Of a DNA stretch of 52,585 nt, positions 45,890 to 52,585 are shown piece by piece. Origin of the DNA: an uncultured Acidimicrobiales bacterium (lineage in GTDB: Bacteria; Actinomycetota; Acidimicrobiia; Acidimicrobiales; CADCTF01); the NCBI GenBank assembly GCA_902805655.1, contig CADCTF010000103.1:1-52585 (forward strand), read 5' to 3'. Below the pieces are notes generated by a model that saw only the letters and a program-made list of their open reading frames with translations, made no database searches and was not told the DNA's origin. Numbering within the stretch: the first letter of the stretch is position 1; each line of letters begins with the position of its first letter. A program made the position numbers and the translations under genes.

Positions 45890-45932
45890 CACCGAGCGTG
45901 ACGAGGATGGTCAGCAGCACCAGCTTCTTCAT
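45858..45932 (-). CDS. 24-aa hydrophobic microprotein, translationally coupled
   Basis: The ORF begins MKKLVLLTILVTLGVIAAKK and ends LRVE. Its ATG overlaps the stop of the acyltransferase gene in the four bases ATGA, the coupling used throughout this genome. The start resembles the small actinobacterial DLW-39 proteins (MKKLL..., about 39 aa, from memory), but the Asp-Leu-Trp tail is missing. It would be a single membrane-spanning peptide with positive residues at both ends. Its 3' part overlaps the end of the HAD gene on the opposite strand. Confidence 0.5.
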   Translation of the reverse strand: MKKLVLLTILVTLGVIAAKKLRVE

Positions 45933-47821
45933 CGCGTCACCGTAGCCAGGGGCGGAGCGGCCAGATCGGTGGCCGCAGCAACGATCAGGGGACCGAGCCG
46001 GTTCGCCATCTCGCGGGAGGTGGCTTTCGTGAAGTGGACGCCATCAGGACGCACCGTGGCGTCCAGCTCCCCGCCCGGCTCCTGGGCCAGCAGGCCGGCG
46101 AGGTCCACCAGCCGGACGTGCGGTCGGGAGGACGCCGCGGACCGCAGGAGCTCGTTGAAGCGCCGCATGCGCGCCGGCTCGGAGGTCGAGTAGCTCCTAC
46201 GGGGCACCTCGGACCTCCCCAGCTCGACGAGGGGGCTGGTGAGCCACACGACGTCGGCGCCCGCCGAGCCGAACATGTCCATGGCGCTCCCCAGCTCGGC
46301 GAGGAGGTAGGCGTCGTAGATCGGGTCCCCTGGCGCCCGCCACGTCGACTCGCCCTCCAGGCGTCGGTTGGTGACGTCCCACGGCCCGACCTGCACGATG
46401 GCGAGCCGCACCTGCCTGCTCTCCACCTCGCCCGGCCAGCGGACCGCCCAATCGCACTCTGGGGACGCCGGCGCCACCGTCCCGTGGTAGTCGCGGTCAC
46501 CGCCCCGGGCGACACCGCAGCCGAAGGGCACGGACGCGCCGACGATCGTGAGGGCACCGGTCTCGTCACCCCAGGCGGCCAGGCCCCACCCCGTCAGGGC
46601 GGCCGTCGAGTCACCGAACATGCCTGTCCGCTGCAGAAGGGCCCTCTCCGGGGCCTCCCCTGGCGGCTCCTCCGGAACGTCCGCCGAAGCCTTCTCCCCG
46701 TCCGACCTCAGGTCGGCCACGACCGCCTCGAAGTCCGGGGTGCGGGTCGGCGCCGTCGCCGTGACCGCCACCAGGACGAGGACGGCCGCGGTCGCCGGCA
46801 CGGCGAGCTTGAGGGCCATGGCGGGCCGCCGCAGTCGGTAGCGCATCGGGCCCTCGACGAGCACGTGCAGCAGCCAGGCCAGCGCCGCGGTGACCGCAAG
46901 CTTCAGGGCCGCGAGCGAAACCACGTCCGCCGACGGAAGCACCTTCTCGGCCACGAGGTAGACCGGCCAGTGCACCAGGTAGAGCGCGTAGGACAAGCGG
47001 CCGACGAAGGGCAGTGGCCCCCGGCTCAGGATGGCGGCGGCCACGGTGCCGGGATGCACCGCCGCGGTCACCAGTGCTGCGCTCAGCAGCGCGGTTGCGG
47101 GCAGCAGGCCGGATCGCAGGGCCGGGCTGGAAGGCGAGCTGGTCACGAAGAGCACGGCGAGCACGGCGAGCGCACCGCCGGCGGCCAGATCGATGAGGTA
47201 CGGGCGCCGCAGGAACGCAGAGCGATCGAGGGCCCGGGTTCCGAAGGCCCCCGCCAGCAGCACGCCCACCAAGATCTCCGGCGCCCGCGAAAGCGGGTCG
47301 TAGTAGAGGCTGGTGGTGTCACCCGCCGCTCCCAGCCAGAGGTTCCGGCCGACGCCGAGGATCAGCGCCGTGACAAGGAACCCGGTCAGCACCCGCGACC
47401 GGCCGCTCAGCACCCGGAACGCGACACCGATGAAGACGTAGAACTGCTCCTCGATCGCCAGGCTCCAGAAGTGCAGGAAGGGGGACGGTCGGGAGAACAG
47501 CGCGCCGTAGTCGGATCCGGTGCGGATCAGGTGCAGGTTCTCGGCGTACAGGAGCGCGGCGATGGCGTGGGCCCGCAGGTCCGACGTCGAACCGAGGTCG
47601 ACGATCTGGGCGGCGGCCCAGATGCCGGCGATGACGGTGACGCCGGCCGGCACCAGCCTCCGGATGCGGCGGCTCCAGAAGCCCAGGAGGTTCAGCCGGC
47701 CGCCGGCGCTGGTGGTGCGGTAGAGGAGCGAGCCGATGATGAATCCGGACACGGTGAAGAAGACCGACACCCCGAGAAACCCACCACTGGCCCAGGCCCA
47801 TCCCTGATGGAAGAGCAGCAC
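45929..47821 (-). CDS. Acyltransferase-3 membrane protein with SGNH domain (OafA/OatA-like)
   Basis: O-acyltransferase of 630 aa from the first usual start. The membrane domain (about ten helices) contains VFFTVSGFIIGSLLYR, RRIRRLVPAGV, the catalytic-region FLHFWSLAIEEQFYVF and GRLSYALYLVHWPVYLV. The C-terminal extracellular SGNH hydrolase domain has the block I Ser in GMFGDSTAALTGW and the late RPDGVHFTK (Asp/His). Such fusions acetylate cell-wall sugars or peptidoglycan. The N-terminus YIPALDGLRAVAVGAV, expected for the family, is encoded just upstream in frame, but no ATG, GTG or TTG precedes it. A CTG at 47905 would restore it (658 aa). See the finding on this start. Confidence 0.88.
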   Translation of the reverse strand: MLLFHQGWAWASGGFLGVSVFFTVSGFIIGSLLYRTTSAGGRLNLLGFWSRRIRRLVPAGVTVIAGIWAAAQIVDLGSTSDLRAHAIAALLYAENLHLIRTGSDYGALFSRPSPFLHFWSLAIEEQFYVFIGVAFRVLSGRSRVLTGFLVTALILGVGRNLWLGAAGDTTSLYYDPLSRAPEILVGVLLAGAFGTRALDRSAFLRRPYLIDLAAGGALAVLAVLFVTSSPSSPALRSGLLPATALLSAALVTAAVHPGTVAAAILSRGPLPFVGRLSYALYLVHWPVYLVAEKVLPSADVVSLAALKLAVTAALAWLLHVLVEGPMRYRLRRPAMALKLAVPATAAVLVLVAVTATAPTRTPDFEAVVADLRSDGEKASADVPEEPPGEAPERALLQRTGMFGDSTAALTGWGLAAWGDETGALTIVGASVPFGCGVARGGDRDYHGTVAPASPECDWAVRWPGEVESRQVRLAIVQVGPWDVTNRRLEGESTWRAPGDPIYDAYLLAELGSAMDMFGSAGADVVWLTSPLVELGRSEVPRRSYSTSEPARMRRFNELLRSAASSRPHVRLVDLAGLLAQEPGGELDATVRPDGVHFTKATSREMANRLGPLIVAAATDLAAPPLATVTR

Positions 47822-47906
47822 CGCGCCGACGGCGACCGCCCGCAGGCCGTCGAGGGCGGGGATGTACGTGCTTGCCGATCGACCTTCCGAACCGTCGGTG
47901 GCCAGC

Positions 47907-49142
47907 TCAGCGTCCGGCCTTGAAGGCTGCCGCCTGCGAGCCCACGACCTGAACCAGGTCTCCCATGGCGACGCTCACGTCGACGAGGTGCATCCCCCAC
48001 GCCGGGGTGAGGTTGCCGGGGATGTCGTCCGTGCGCGGATCCGCCGGGTCGGCGTTGACGGTCAGCTGCAGGTAGGTGGACGCGCCGGTCGTGACGCACT
48101 CGGCGGTGACGAGCCCGGGCGTCGACACGAAGGGCGTGGTGACCGTCTGCCCCCGCACCCAGTCGGACCGACCGGAGGCCGAGAAGTACGGGTGCAGCAC
48201 GGTGCTCCCACCCGTCAGCGAAGCGGGGTTCGTGCATCCCACCGGGCCTTGAGCGGTCGTTCGGCCGAACAGGCTGTCGGGCGGTGGCGGCGATGTGGCT
48301 CGGAACGACGCGTAGGTGATGACGCAGCCCGTCTGCTCGGCACGACGGCAGAGCGGGATGTTGGCGAAGTCCCCGCCCACGTCCTTGCCCTCTGGCACCC
48401 GAACCGACGAACCGAGCAGGAGGGCGGAGACGAGGCGCTTCTGGAGCACCCCGTTGCCGTCGATCTCCCGCTTGATGAGGGAGTTGAGCACCGAGGCGCC
48501 CTGGGAGTGGCCGACGAGCACGACTCCCCTGCCCTGGTTGTCGTTGTCGACGTAGTGCTTCCACGCATCGAGGGCGCCTTCGTAGGCGATGCGCCCGGTG
48601 TCCTCACCACCCGGCACGGGGGTGCCGCCCAGGCGACTGGTCAGCGCCGCGAGGGTCATCTGGCGGTACACCGGCGCGAACACCCGGCAGTGCCGGCCGA
48701 GCCGGGCCACCTGGGATCGGACGCTGGCGTGCTCCTCGGGCCCGGGGACGAGGTCGCTGTTGGGCGTGGGGTCCCTCGACGTCGTCGGGTAGAGGTAGAA
48801 GCAGTCGACTGGAGCCTCCTTCGCCGGCTCGTAGGTCTCCACCGAGGTGGTGCCGTCCGGCTGCACCACCGTGGCCGACAGATCGGCATCGCACGGATCG
48901 GCGAGATCCGGACGGCAGAGCCAGTGAGCCGGGTCCGCGTAGACGTCGCTCCGGTGACCGCCGTAGTGCGGTGGTGGCGGTGGCGTGCTGGTCGTCGGCG
49001 GCACTGCAGCCCCGGAGGCGACAGCCTCGGGCGTGGGCCGTCCCTCATCGAGGGCCTGATCCGGCTCGCCCCCACTGCAGCCGGCCAGCGTCAGGCCGAT
49101 CGTCACGGCAAGGGCAGCAGCTCGGGCCAAGCGACGATGCAT
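47907..49142 (-). CDS. DUF3089 lipoprotein, alpha/beta hydrolase fold
   Basis: The 411-aa secreted protein has a signal peptide and a lipobox, Leu19-Ala-Gly-Cys22. A Pro/Thr linker precedes the DUF3089 domain. Hydrolase features are FYLYPTTSRDP, FAPVYRQMTL, a nucleophile elbow VVLVGHSQGASVL with Ser, and a late WGMHLVDV with a plausible catalytic His. The substrate is unknown; a role in envelope lipid or ester metabolism is likely. Its TGA is one base before the putative CTG start of the acyltransferase, so the two are probably one transcript. A TACGTT box lies 6 bases before the ATG. Confidence 0.9.
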   Translation of the reverse strand: MHRRLARAAALAVTIGLTLAGCSGGEPDQALDEGRPTPEAVASGAAVPPTTSTPPPPPHYGGHRSDVYADPAHWLCRPDLADPCDADLSATVVQPDGTTSVETYEPAKEAPVDCFYLYPTTSRDPTPNSDLVPGPEEHASVRSQVARLGRHCRVFAPVYRQMTLAALTSRLGGTPVPGGEDTGRIAYEGALDAWKHYVDNDNQGRGVVLVGHSQGASVLNSLIKREIDGNGVLQKRLVSALLLGSSVRVPEGKDVGGDFANIPLCRRAEQTGCVITYASFRATSPPPPDSLFGRTTAQGPVGCTNPASLTGGSTVLHPYFSASGRSDWVRGQTVTTPFVSTPGLVTAECVTTGASTYLQLTVNADPADPRTDDIPGNLTPAWGMHLVDVSVAMGDLVQVVGSQAAAFKAGR

Positions 49143-49148
49143 CGGCTC

Positions 49149-49154
49149 AACGTA
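49149..49154 (-). promoter_or_regulatory. Putative leaderless -10 box (TACGTT) of the DUF3089 gene
   Basis: TACGTT on the minus strand ends 6 bases before the ATG at 49142. It shares the 57-base divergent gap with the TAGGGT box of the monooxygenase-like gene. Confidence 0.45.
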
Positions 49155-49187
49155 TCCCCGGCCGCCTCCGACCAGGCGGCTGGTCGG

Positions 49188-49193
49188 TAGGGT
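49188..49193 (+). promoter_or_regulatory. Putative leaderless -10 box (TAGGGT) of the ABM gene
   Basis: TAGGGT on the plus strand ends 6 bases before the GTG at 49200, with no Shine-Dalgarno in the gap. Confidence 0.45.
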
Positions 49194-49199
49194 GCGCAC

Positions 49200-49511
49200 G
49201 TGGACGATGCAGAGACGACGCTCGTGACGATGCGGTTCGAGGCAGCCGACGCGGAGGCGCTCATCGGCGTGCTGTCGAAGTACGTCGTGCTGAGCCGGCA
49301 GCAGCCCGGCTGTCGCAACATGGACCTCTGCGGCTCGGTGGCGGTGCCAGACCGCTTCGTCATCATCCAGAAGTGGGAGACGCCCGAGGCGCAGCAGGCC
49401 CACTTCAACTCTGAGGAGATGGTCGACATGGCACGAGCGTGCGAAGGCCTGCTCACCGGCCCGCCCGATGTGGACCTCTTGGTGGGCCTGTCGGCTCACG
49501 ACCTCAACTAG
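49200..49511 (+). CDS. Antibiotic biosynthesis monooxygenase (ABM) domain protein
   Basis: Ferredoxin-like dimeric alpha-beta barrel protein of 103 aa. It has the ABM pattern TLVTMRFEAADAEALIGVLSKY, PGCRNMDLCGSVAVPDRFVIIQKWETPEAQQAHFNSEEM and a final strand DVDLLVGLSA. Members include quinol monooxygenases and haem-degrading enzymes, but small ABM proteins are often unassigned. The start is GTG. It ends convergently with the sigma-like gene. Confidence 0.87.
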   Translation: MDDAETTLVTMRFEAADAEALIGVLSKYVVLSRQQPGCRNMDLCGSVAVPDRFVIIQKWETPEAQQAHFNSEEMVDMARACEGLLTGPPDVDLLVGLSAHDLN

Positions 49512-49536
49512 CGCCCCACGACATCACTCGTGGCGC
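49511..49536. terminator. Hairpin between the convergent ABM and sigma-like genes
   Basis: CCACGA (49516-49521) and TCGTGG (49528-49533) flank a 6-base loop. The stem extends to GCGCC/GGCGC if two C are bulged. It overlaps both gene ends. Confidence 0.5.
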
Positions 49537-50060
49537 CCGTCTCCTCCCTGCGGTGACTGGAGGATGTCGGCCACGTCGATCGCCGGGTGCCGCGCTTCCG
49601 CGGCCAGCTCGTCCAGCGTGGGCTGGCGGCCGAGGCGGGCCACGAGCAGGTCCCACGCCACCTGGAGGTCACTTTCGGTCGACGACGACACTCCCGCCGG
49701 GTGGCCTCCGAGGGCGTCGCGGATCGCCTGGTTGATCCACCGGGCGGCGTAGCTGGGAAAGCGCACGCCACCGTCCGGGTCGTAGCGGTCGACCGCCTTC
49801 ATGAGACCGATGTTGCCCTCCTGGACGAGGTCGAGGAGGGTGATGGCGCCGGCGGCCTGGAAGTCCTGGGCGATCTCCACGACCAGCCTGAGGTTGGCCT
49901 GCACCAGTGCACGCCCTGCGGCGTGGTCGCCGGCGCGACATCGCCGCGCCAGCACGGCGATGTCCTCGTCGCTCAGCTGGGGCTGGCGGGCGACCTCGTC
50001 GAGGTACCGCTGCACGAGGTGCCCCTCAGGATCGTGCCCGTCGTCGCCCACCGGGTCCAC
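49524..50060 (-). CDS. Sigma-70-like protein with regions 1.2 and 2 but no region 4
   Basis: The 178-aa protein looks like the front half of a primary-type sigma. Region 1.2 lies at about 16-40 (VQRYLDEVARQPQLSDEDIAVLA). Region 2 lies at about 48-117, with ALVQANLRLVVEIAQDF, the core-binding LLDLVQEGNIGLMKAVDRYDP and a region 2.4 FPSYAARWINQAIRDAL. Part of region 3 lies at about 131-168 (WDLLVARLGRQPTLDELAAEA). The chain then stops, and no region 4 sequence is seen in any frame before the ABM gene end 13 bases later. It could recognise only a -10 element. The start is GTG. It lies downstream of the helical-protein gene on the same strand. Confidence 0.82.
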   Translation of the reverse strand: MDPVGDDGHDPEGHLVQRYLDEVARQPQLSDEDIAVLARRCRAGDHAAGRALVQANLRLVVEIAQDFQAAGAITLLDLVQEGNIGLMKAVDRYDPDGGVRFPSYAARWINQAIRDALGGHPAGVSSSTESDLQVAWDLLVARLGRQPTLDELAAEARHPAIDVADILQSPQGGDGRHE

Positions 50061-50090
50061 GGTACGGGCTGCGGTGCCGGTGCGCGGCGC

Positions 50091-50747
50091 TCAGGCCGAG
50101 GCGGTCTCGGGAGCGGGCGCCATCCCGATGCTGCCCGGTCCGGTGATGCCGCCGGCCCGAACCATGATCGCCTCCAGTCGGCCCTGGTGGGCCGAGGCGC
50201 GCTCCACGTCCTCCGGAGTCTCGATCAACGACTGGATCATCAGCTCGCCGTCGCGCCAGTCCTCGAACTCGTCCTGGAGGATGTGCTTGATGGAACGGAT
50301 GGTCGGCGCGTCGGTGATGGTGGAGGTGTTGTTGAGGTGGTAGGTGTACGCCGTGATCTTGTACGGGATCAGCACCCGGTAGACGCCCACCAGCTTCTCG
50401 AGCGTGCGCTCGGGTGCCTCGGGCTCGGTCATGGCGTCCATGAACTCCACCATGGCGTCGTTGGCCGGAAGCGTCAGACGGTCCGGGTTCATCTCCCGCA
50501 GCTCCGGGAGGCGCTTGTGCCAGAGCTCGCTGTGCCACGCGTGCTTGTAGCAGTGCGTGCCCAGCCGCATCTTCACGTCGAGCTCGGGAACGGTGGCCAC
50601 CCAGCCGCCGAGGGCCTCGAACAGCTTCATCTCGACCCACTTGTAGTTGCCGACCCTCCGAGCCGTCTCCTCGACGCTGAACGAGCCCGGGAGCTCGCGA
50701 CGGTCCCACGGGGCGAATGCAGCGCGGGGCTTCTTCGGATCTGCCAT
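50091..50747 (-). CDS. Conserved helical protein, ferritin-like type
   Basis: The 218-aa soluble protein has a conserved centre, YKWVEMKLFEALGGWVATVPE, followed by MRLGTHCYKHAWHSELWHKRLPELREM and a later HLNNTSTITDAPTIRSIKHILQDEFEDW. The Glu and multiple His residues at helix positions resemble di-iron ferritin-like proteins such as the PaaA/PaaC group, but a complete EXXH pair is not evident. Family members occur in actinobacteria as hypothetical proteins. GAGGATGGGGCC precedes the ATG. It lies between nadE and the sigma-like gene, separated by about 30-45 bases on each side. Confidence 0.8.
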   Translation of the reverse strand: MADPKKPRAAFAPWDRRELPGSFSVEETARRVGNYKWVEMKLFEALGGWVATVPELDVKMRLGTHCYKHAWHSELWHKRLPELREMNPDRLTLPANDAMVEFMDAMTEPEAPERTLEKLVGVYRVLIPYKITAYTYHLNNTSTITDAPTIRSIKHILQDEFEDWRDGELMIQSLIETPEDVERASAHQGRLEAIMVRAGGITGPGSIGMAPAPETASA

Positions 50748-50790
50748 GGCCCCATCCTCATGGCCACCCCCCGTTTGGTCAAGCGAGCGT

Positions 50791-52512
50791 TCAGCCGCGA
50801 TAGCCGTTCGTGATGGGCATGCGGCGATCCCTGCCGAAGGCCTTCTCCGTGACCCGCACGCCGACGGGCGCCTGGCGCCGCTTCCACTCGGCGACGTCGA
50901 TCATGCGGGCCACCTTGCGGACGAGCGCCTCGTCGTGGCCGGCGGCGATCAGCTCCTCGATGGTGAGGTCGTCCTCCACGTAGGCCTCGACGATCGGATC
51001 GAGGACGTCGTAGGCCGGCAGTGACTGGTCGTCGCGCTGGTCGGGGCGCAGCTCGGCCGACGGAGGCTTCTCGATGACCGAGGTCGGGATGACGTCGTAG
51101 CCCGCCATCTCGTTGCGCACCCGAGCCAGCTCCCAGACCATCGTCTTCGACACGTCCTTGATGACGGCGAACCCACCGGCCATGTCGACGCCGTAGATGG
51201 TCGTGTACCCCACCGCCAGCTCGCTCTTGTTGCCGCAGATGAGGACCAGCCAGCTGCGGAACTTGTTGGCGAGAGCCATGAGCAGCGTGGCCCGGATGCG
51301 CCCCTGCAGGTTCTCCTCGGTGATGTCCGGCTCGGTGCCTTCGAAGGAAGGAGCGAGCAGGTCGAGCATGGGGCCGAAGGTGGGTTCGATGGCGATGGTG
51401 CGCAGCTCGATGCCGAGGTTGGCGCACAGCTTCTCGGCGTCGGTGATCGAACCCTCGCTCGAGTAGCGCGACGGCAGCGCGACGCAGTGCACGCGCTCCG
51501 GCCCGAGCGCGTCGGCGGCGATGGCCGTGACCAGTGAGGAGTCGATGCCCCCTGACAAGCCGAGCACCACGTCGGTGAAGCCGTTCTTGCGCACGTAGTC
51601 ACGCGTGCCCAGCACCAGCGCGGCGTAGATCTCCTCGGCTTTGGAGAGCGGGGCAGCGACGGTGCCGGGGCGGCGCTCGCCCCGGTGGTGCTGCTCGGCC
51701 TGCGTGACCGTGACGATCGGCAAGGAGGGTGAGCTGGTGCGGCCCCGAGGGTCGAGCAGGCGCTTGCGGAACGTGGGCCGCACGTCCATGTCGATGATCA
51801 TGAAGTGTTCGTCGAACTGCGGGGCGGAGGCCACCACGTCACCGTTCGAGTCGATGACGATCGAAGCGCCGTCGAAGACCAGCTCGTCCTGCCCGCCGAC
51901 CTGGTTCACGTAGACGAGTCCACACGAGGCGTCGGCCGCCCGGGTGGCCAGCATCCGCTCCCGTTCGGCCACCCGCCCGGCGTGGTACGGCGAGGCGTTG
52001 ATGTTGAGGATGAGCTCCGCCCCACCGGCCGCCTGCGTGGCCATCGGTCCGGAGGGGCTCCAGATGTCCTCGCAGATCGAGATGCCGGCGCGCACACCGC
52101 CGATGACGTACAGGGCGAGGGGCTCCGAACCCGGCGTGAAGTACCGAGCCTCGTCGAAGACGGCGTAGTTCGGGAGCAGGCGCTTGCGGTAGACCCCGTG
52201 CACCTGGCCGTTGGCGCACACCGCGGCCGCGTTGTACAGGTCCTGGCCGGCGTCGACGAAGCCGAGCACGGCCGTGCAGCGCCGGGTGGCGCGCGCCACT
52301 CGCAGCATCGCCTCGCGGTTGTCGACGATGAACCCCGGCTTCAGCAACAGGTCTTCCGGCGGGTAGCCGGTGATGGCCAGCTCGGGGAACACGGCCACGT
52401 CGCAGTGGGCGGCCTCGGCCTCCTCCAGAGCGGCGAGGATGCGGTCGACGTTGCCGCCGAGATCTCCGACCGTCGTGTTGATCTGGCACGCGGCGACGCG
52501 AAGGCGGGTCAC
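50791..52512 (-). CDS. nadE: Glutamine-dependent NAD+ synthetase
   Basis: Makes NAD from nicotinate adenine dinucleotide using glutamine. The 573-aa protein joins a nitrilase-fold glutaminase and an ATP-dependent synthetase. The glutaminase has Glu in FPELAITGYPPED, Lys in YRKRLLPNY and Cys in ISICEDIW. The synthetase P-loop is VLGLSGGIDSSLV, followed by LPSRYSSEGS, LICGNKSELAVGYTTIYGD-like sequence, and KPPSAELRPDQ. The length is the shorter bacterial type, not the 680-aa mycobacterial type. It completes the pathway begun by nadB and nadC. A TACGCT box stands 7 bases before the GTG. The last 73 bases of the window hold nothing else. Confidence 0.96.
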   Translation of the reverse strand: MTRLRVAACQINTTVGDLGGNVDRILAALEEAEAAHCDVAVFPELAITGYPPEDLLLKPGFIVDNREAMLRVARATRRCTAVLGFVDAGQDLYNAAAVCANGQVHGVYRKRLLPNYAVFDEARYFTPGSEPLALYVIGGVRAGISICEDIWSPSGPMATQAAGGAELILNINASPYHAGRVAERERMLATRAADASCGLVYVNQVGGQDELVFDGASIVIDSNGDVVASAPQFDEHFMIIDMDVRPTFRKRLLDPRGRTSSPSLPIVTVTQAEQHHRGERRPGTVAAPLSKAEEIYAALVLGTRDYVRKNGFTDVVLGLSGGIDSSLVTAIAADALGPERVHCVALPSRYSSEGSITDAEKLCANLGIELRTIAIEPTFGPMLDLLAPSFEGTEPDITEENLQGRIRATLLMALANKFRSWLVLICGNKSELAVGYTTIYGVDMAGGFAVIKDVSKTMVWELARVRNEMAGYDVIPTSVIEKPPSAELRPDQRDDQSLPAYDVLDPIVEAYVEDDLTIEELIAAGHDEALVRKVARMIDVAEWKRRQAPVGVRVTEKAFGRDRRMPITNGYRG

Positions 52513-52519
52513 GCCGCTC

Positions 52520-52525
52520 AGCGTA
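52520..52525 (-). promoter_or_regulatory. Putative leaderless -10 box (TACGCT) of nadE
   Basis: TACGCT on the minus strand ends 7 bases before the GTG at 52512, with no Shine-Dalgarno in the gap. Confidence 0.4.
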
Positions 52526-52585
52526 GGTCGGCGCGCCCGGAGGCCGCCGGTGAGCCGTGCGCTGCGGGGGCAATTGGGGGCCGGC

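Overview
The window is a GC-rich chromosomal segment from an actinobacterium. The gene content and order fit a deep-branching lineage such as the Acidimicrobiia; that lineage call is inference. Most of it is housekeeping. From clpC to the Tad pilus locus, the order follows from memory the Mycobacterium tuberculosis region Rv3596c to Rv3661: clpC, lysS, coaX, panD, panC, a DUF2520 gene, folK, folB, folP, folE, ftsH, hpt, tilS, a DUF2342 metalloprotease gene, holB, topA, a DUF1998 helicase, the tad genes and a serB1-like phosphatase. Differences from that order include nadB-nadC between panD and coaX, and no lsr2 between lysS and clpC.

Layout. 1-4.4 kb: truncated clpC (minus), then a polyprenyl diphosphate synthase and an SMP-30 family protein (plus), closed by a strong hairpin facing two small minus-strand genes. 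4.5-19.1 kb: a long minus-strand cofactor and housekeeping run with many 4-bp stop/start overlaps (lysS, coaX, nadC, nadB, panD, panC, DUF2520, folK, folB, a phosphatase-like gene, folP, folE, ftsH, hpt, tilS, response regulator, metalloprotease, 45-aa membrane protein). 19.2-20.3 kb: a SigR/RsrA-type redox sigma and anti-sigma operon with a small Cys-rich third gene. 20.3-21.5 kb: an aberrant hisI, a broken sensor-domain gene and tRNA-Thr(CGT). 21.6-27.5 kb: holB, tmk, MFS transporter and topA (minus). 27.6-33.4 kb: DedA, AI-2E permease, NhaA and the pyrophosphatase HppA. 33.4-37.7 kb: a DtxR-family regulator, a GGDEF-EAL protein, and an RsbW/STAS pair. 37.8-44.6 kb: a MrfA-like helicase, PhoU and a six-gene Tad pilus operon. 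44.7-52.5 kb: small membrane protein, HAD phosphatase, 24-aa ORF, acyltransferase-SGNH protein, DUF3089 lipoprotein, monooxygenase-fold protein, a sigma-like protein lacking region 4, a helical protein and nadE.

Functional themes. NAD (nadB, nadC, nadE), pantothenate/CoA (panD, panC, DUF2520, coaX) and folate (folE, folP, folB, folK) synthesis are packed together. Ion and energy membrane proteins (HppA, NhaA) are neighbours. Signalling genes cover redox stress, cyclic-di-GMP and partner switching.

The most noteworthy observations are: a phosphatase homologue in the folate operon whose catalytic Cys is Gln; a frameshifted sensor gene ending in tRNA-Thr; a HisI with its metal-binding Asp triad replaced; a sigma factor without region 4; an acyltransferase whose conserved N-terminus has no usual start codon; and a recurrent TANNNT box 6-8 bases before start codons that suggests widespread leaderless transcription. 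No CRISPR array, insertion sequence, prophage or new defence system was seen.
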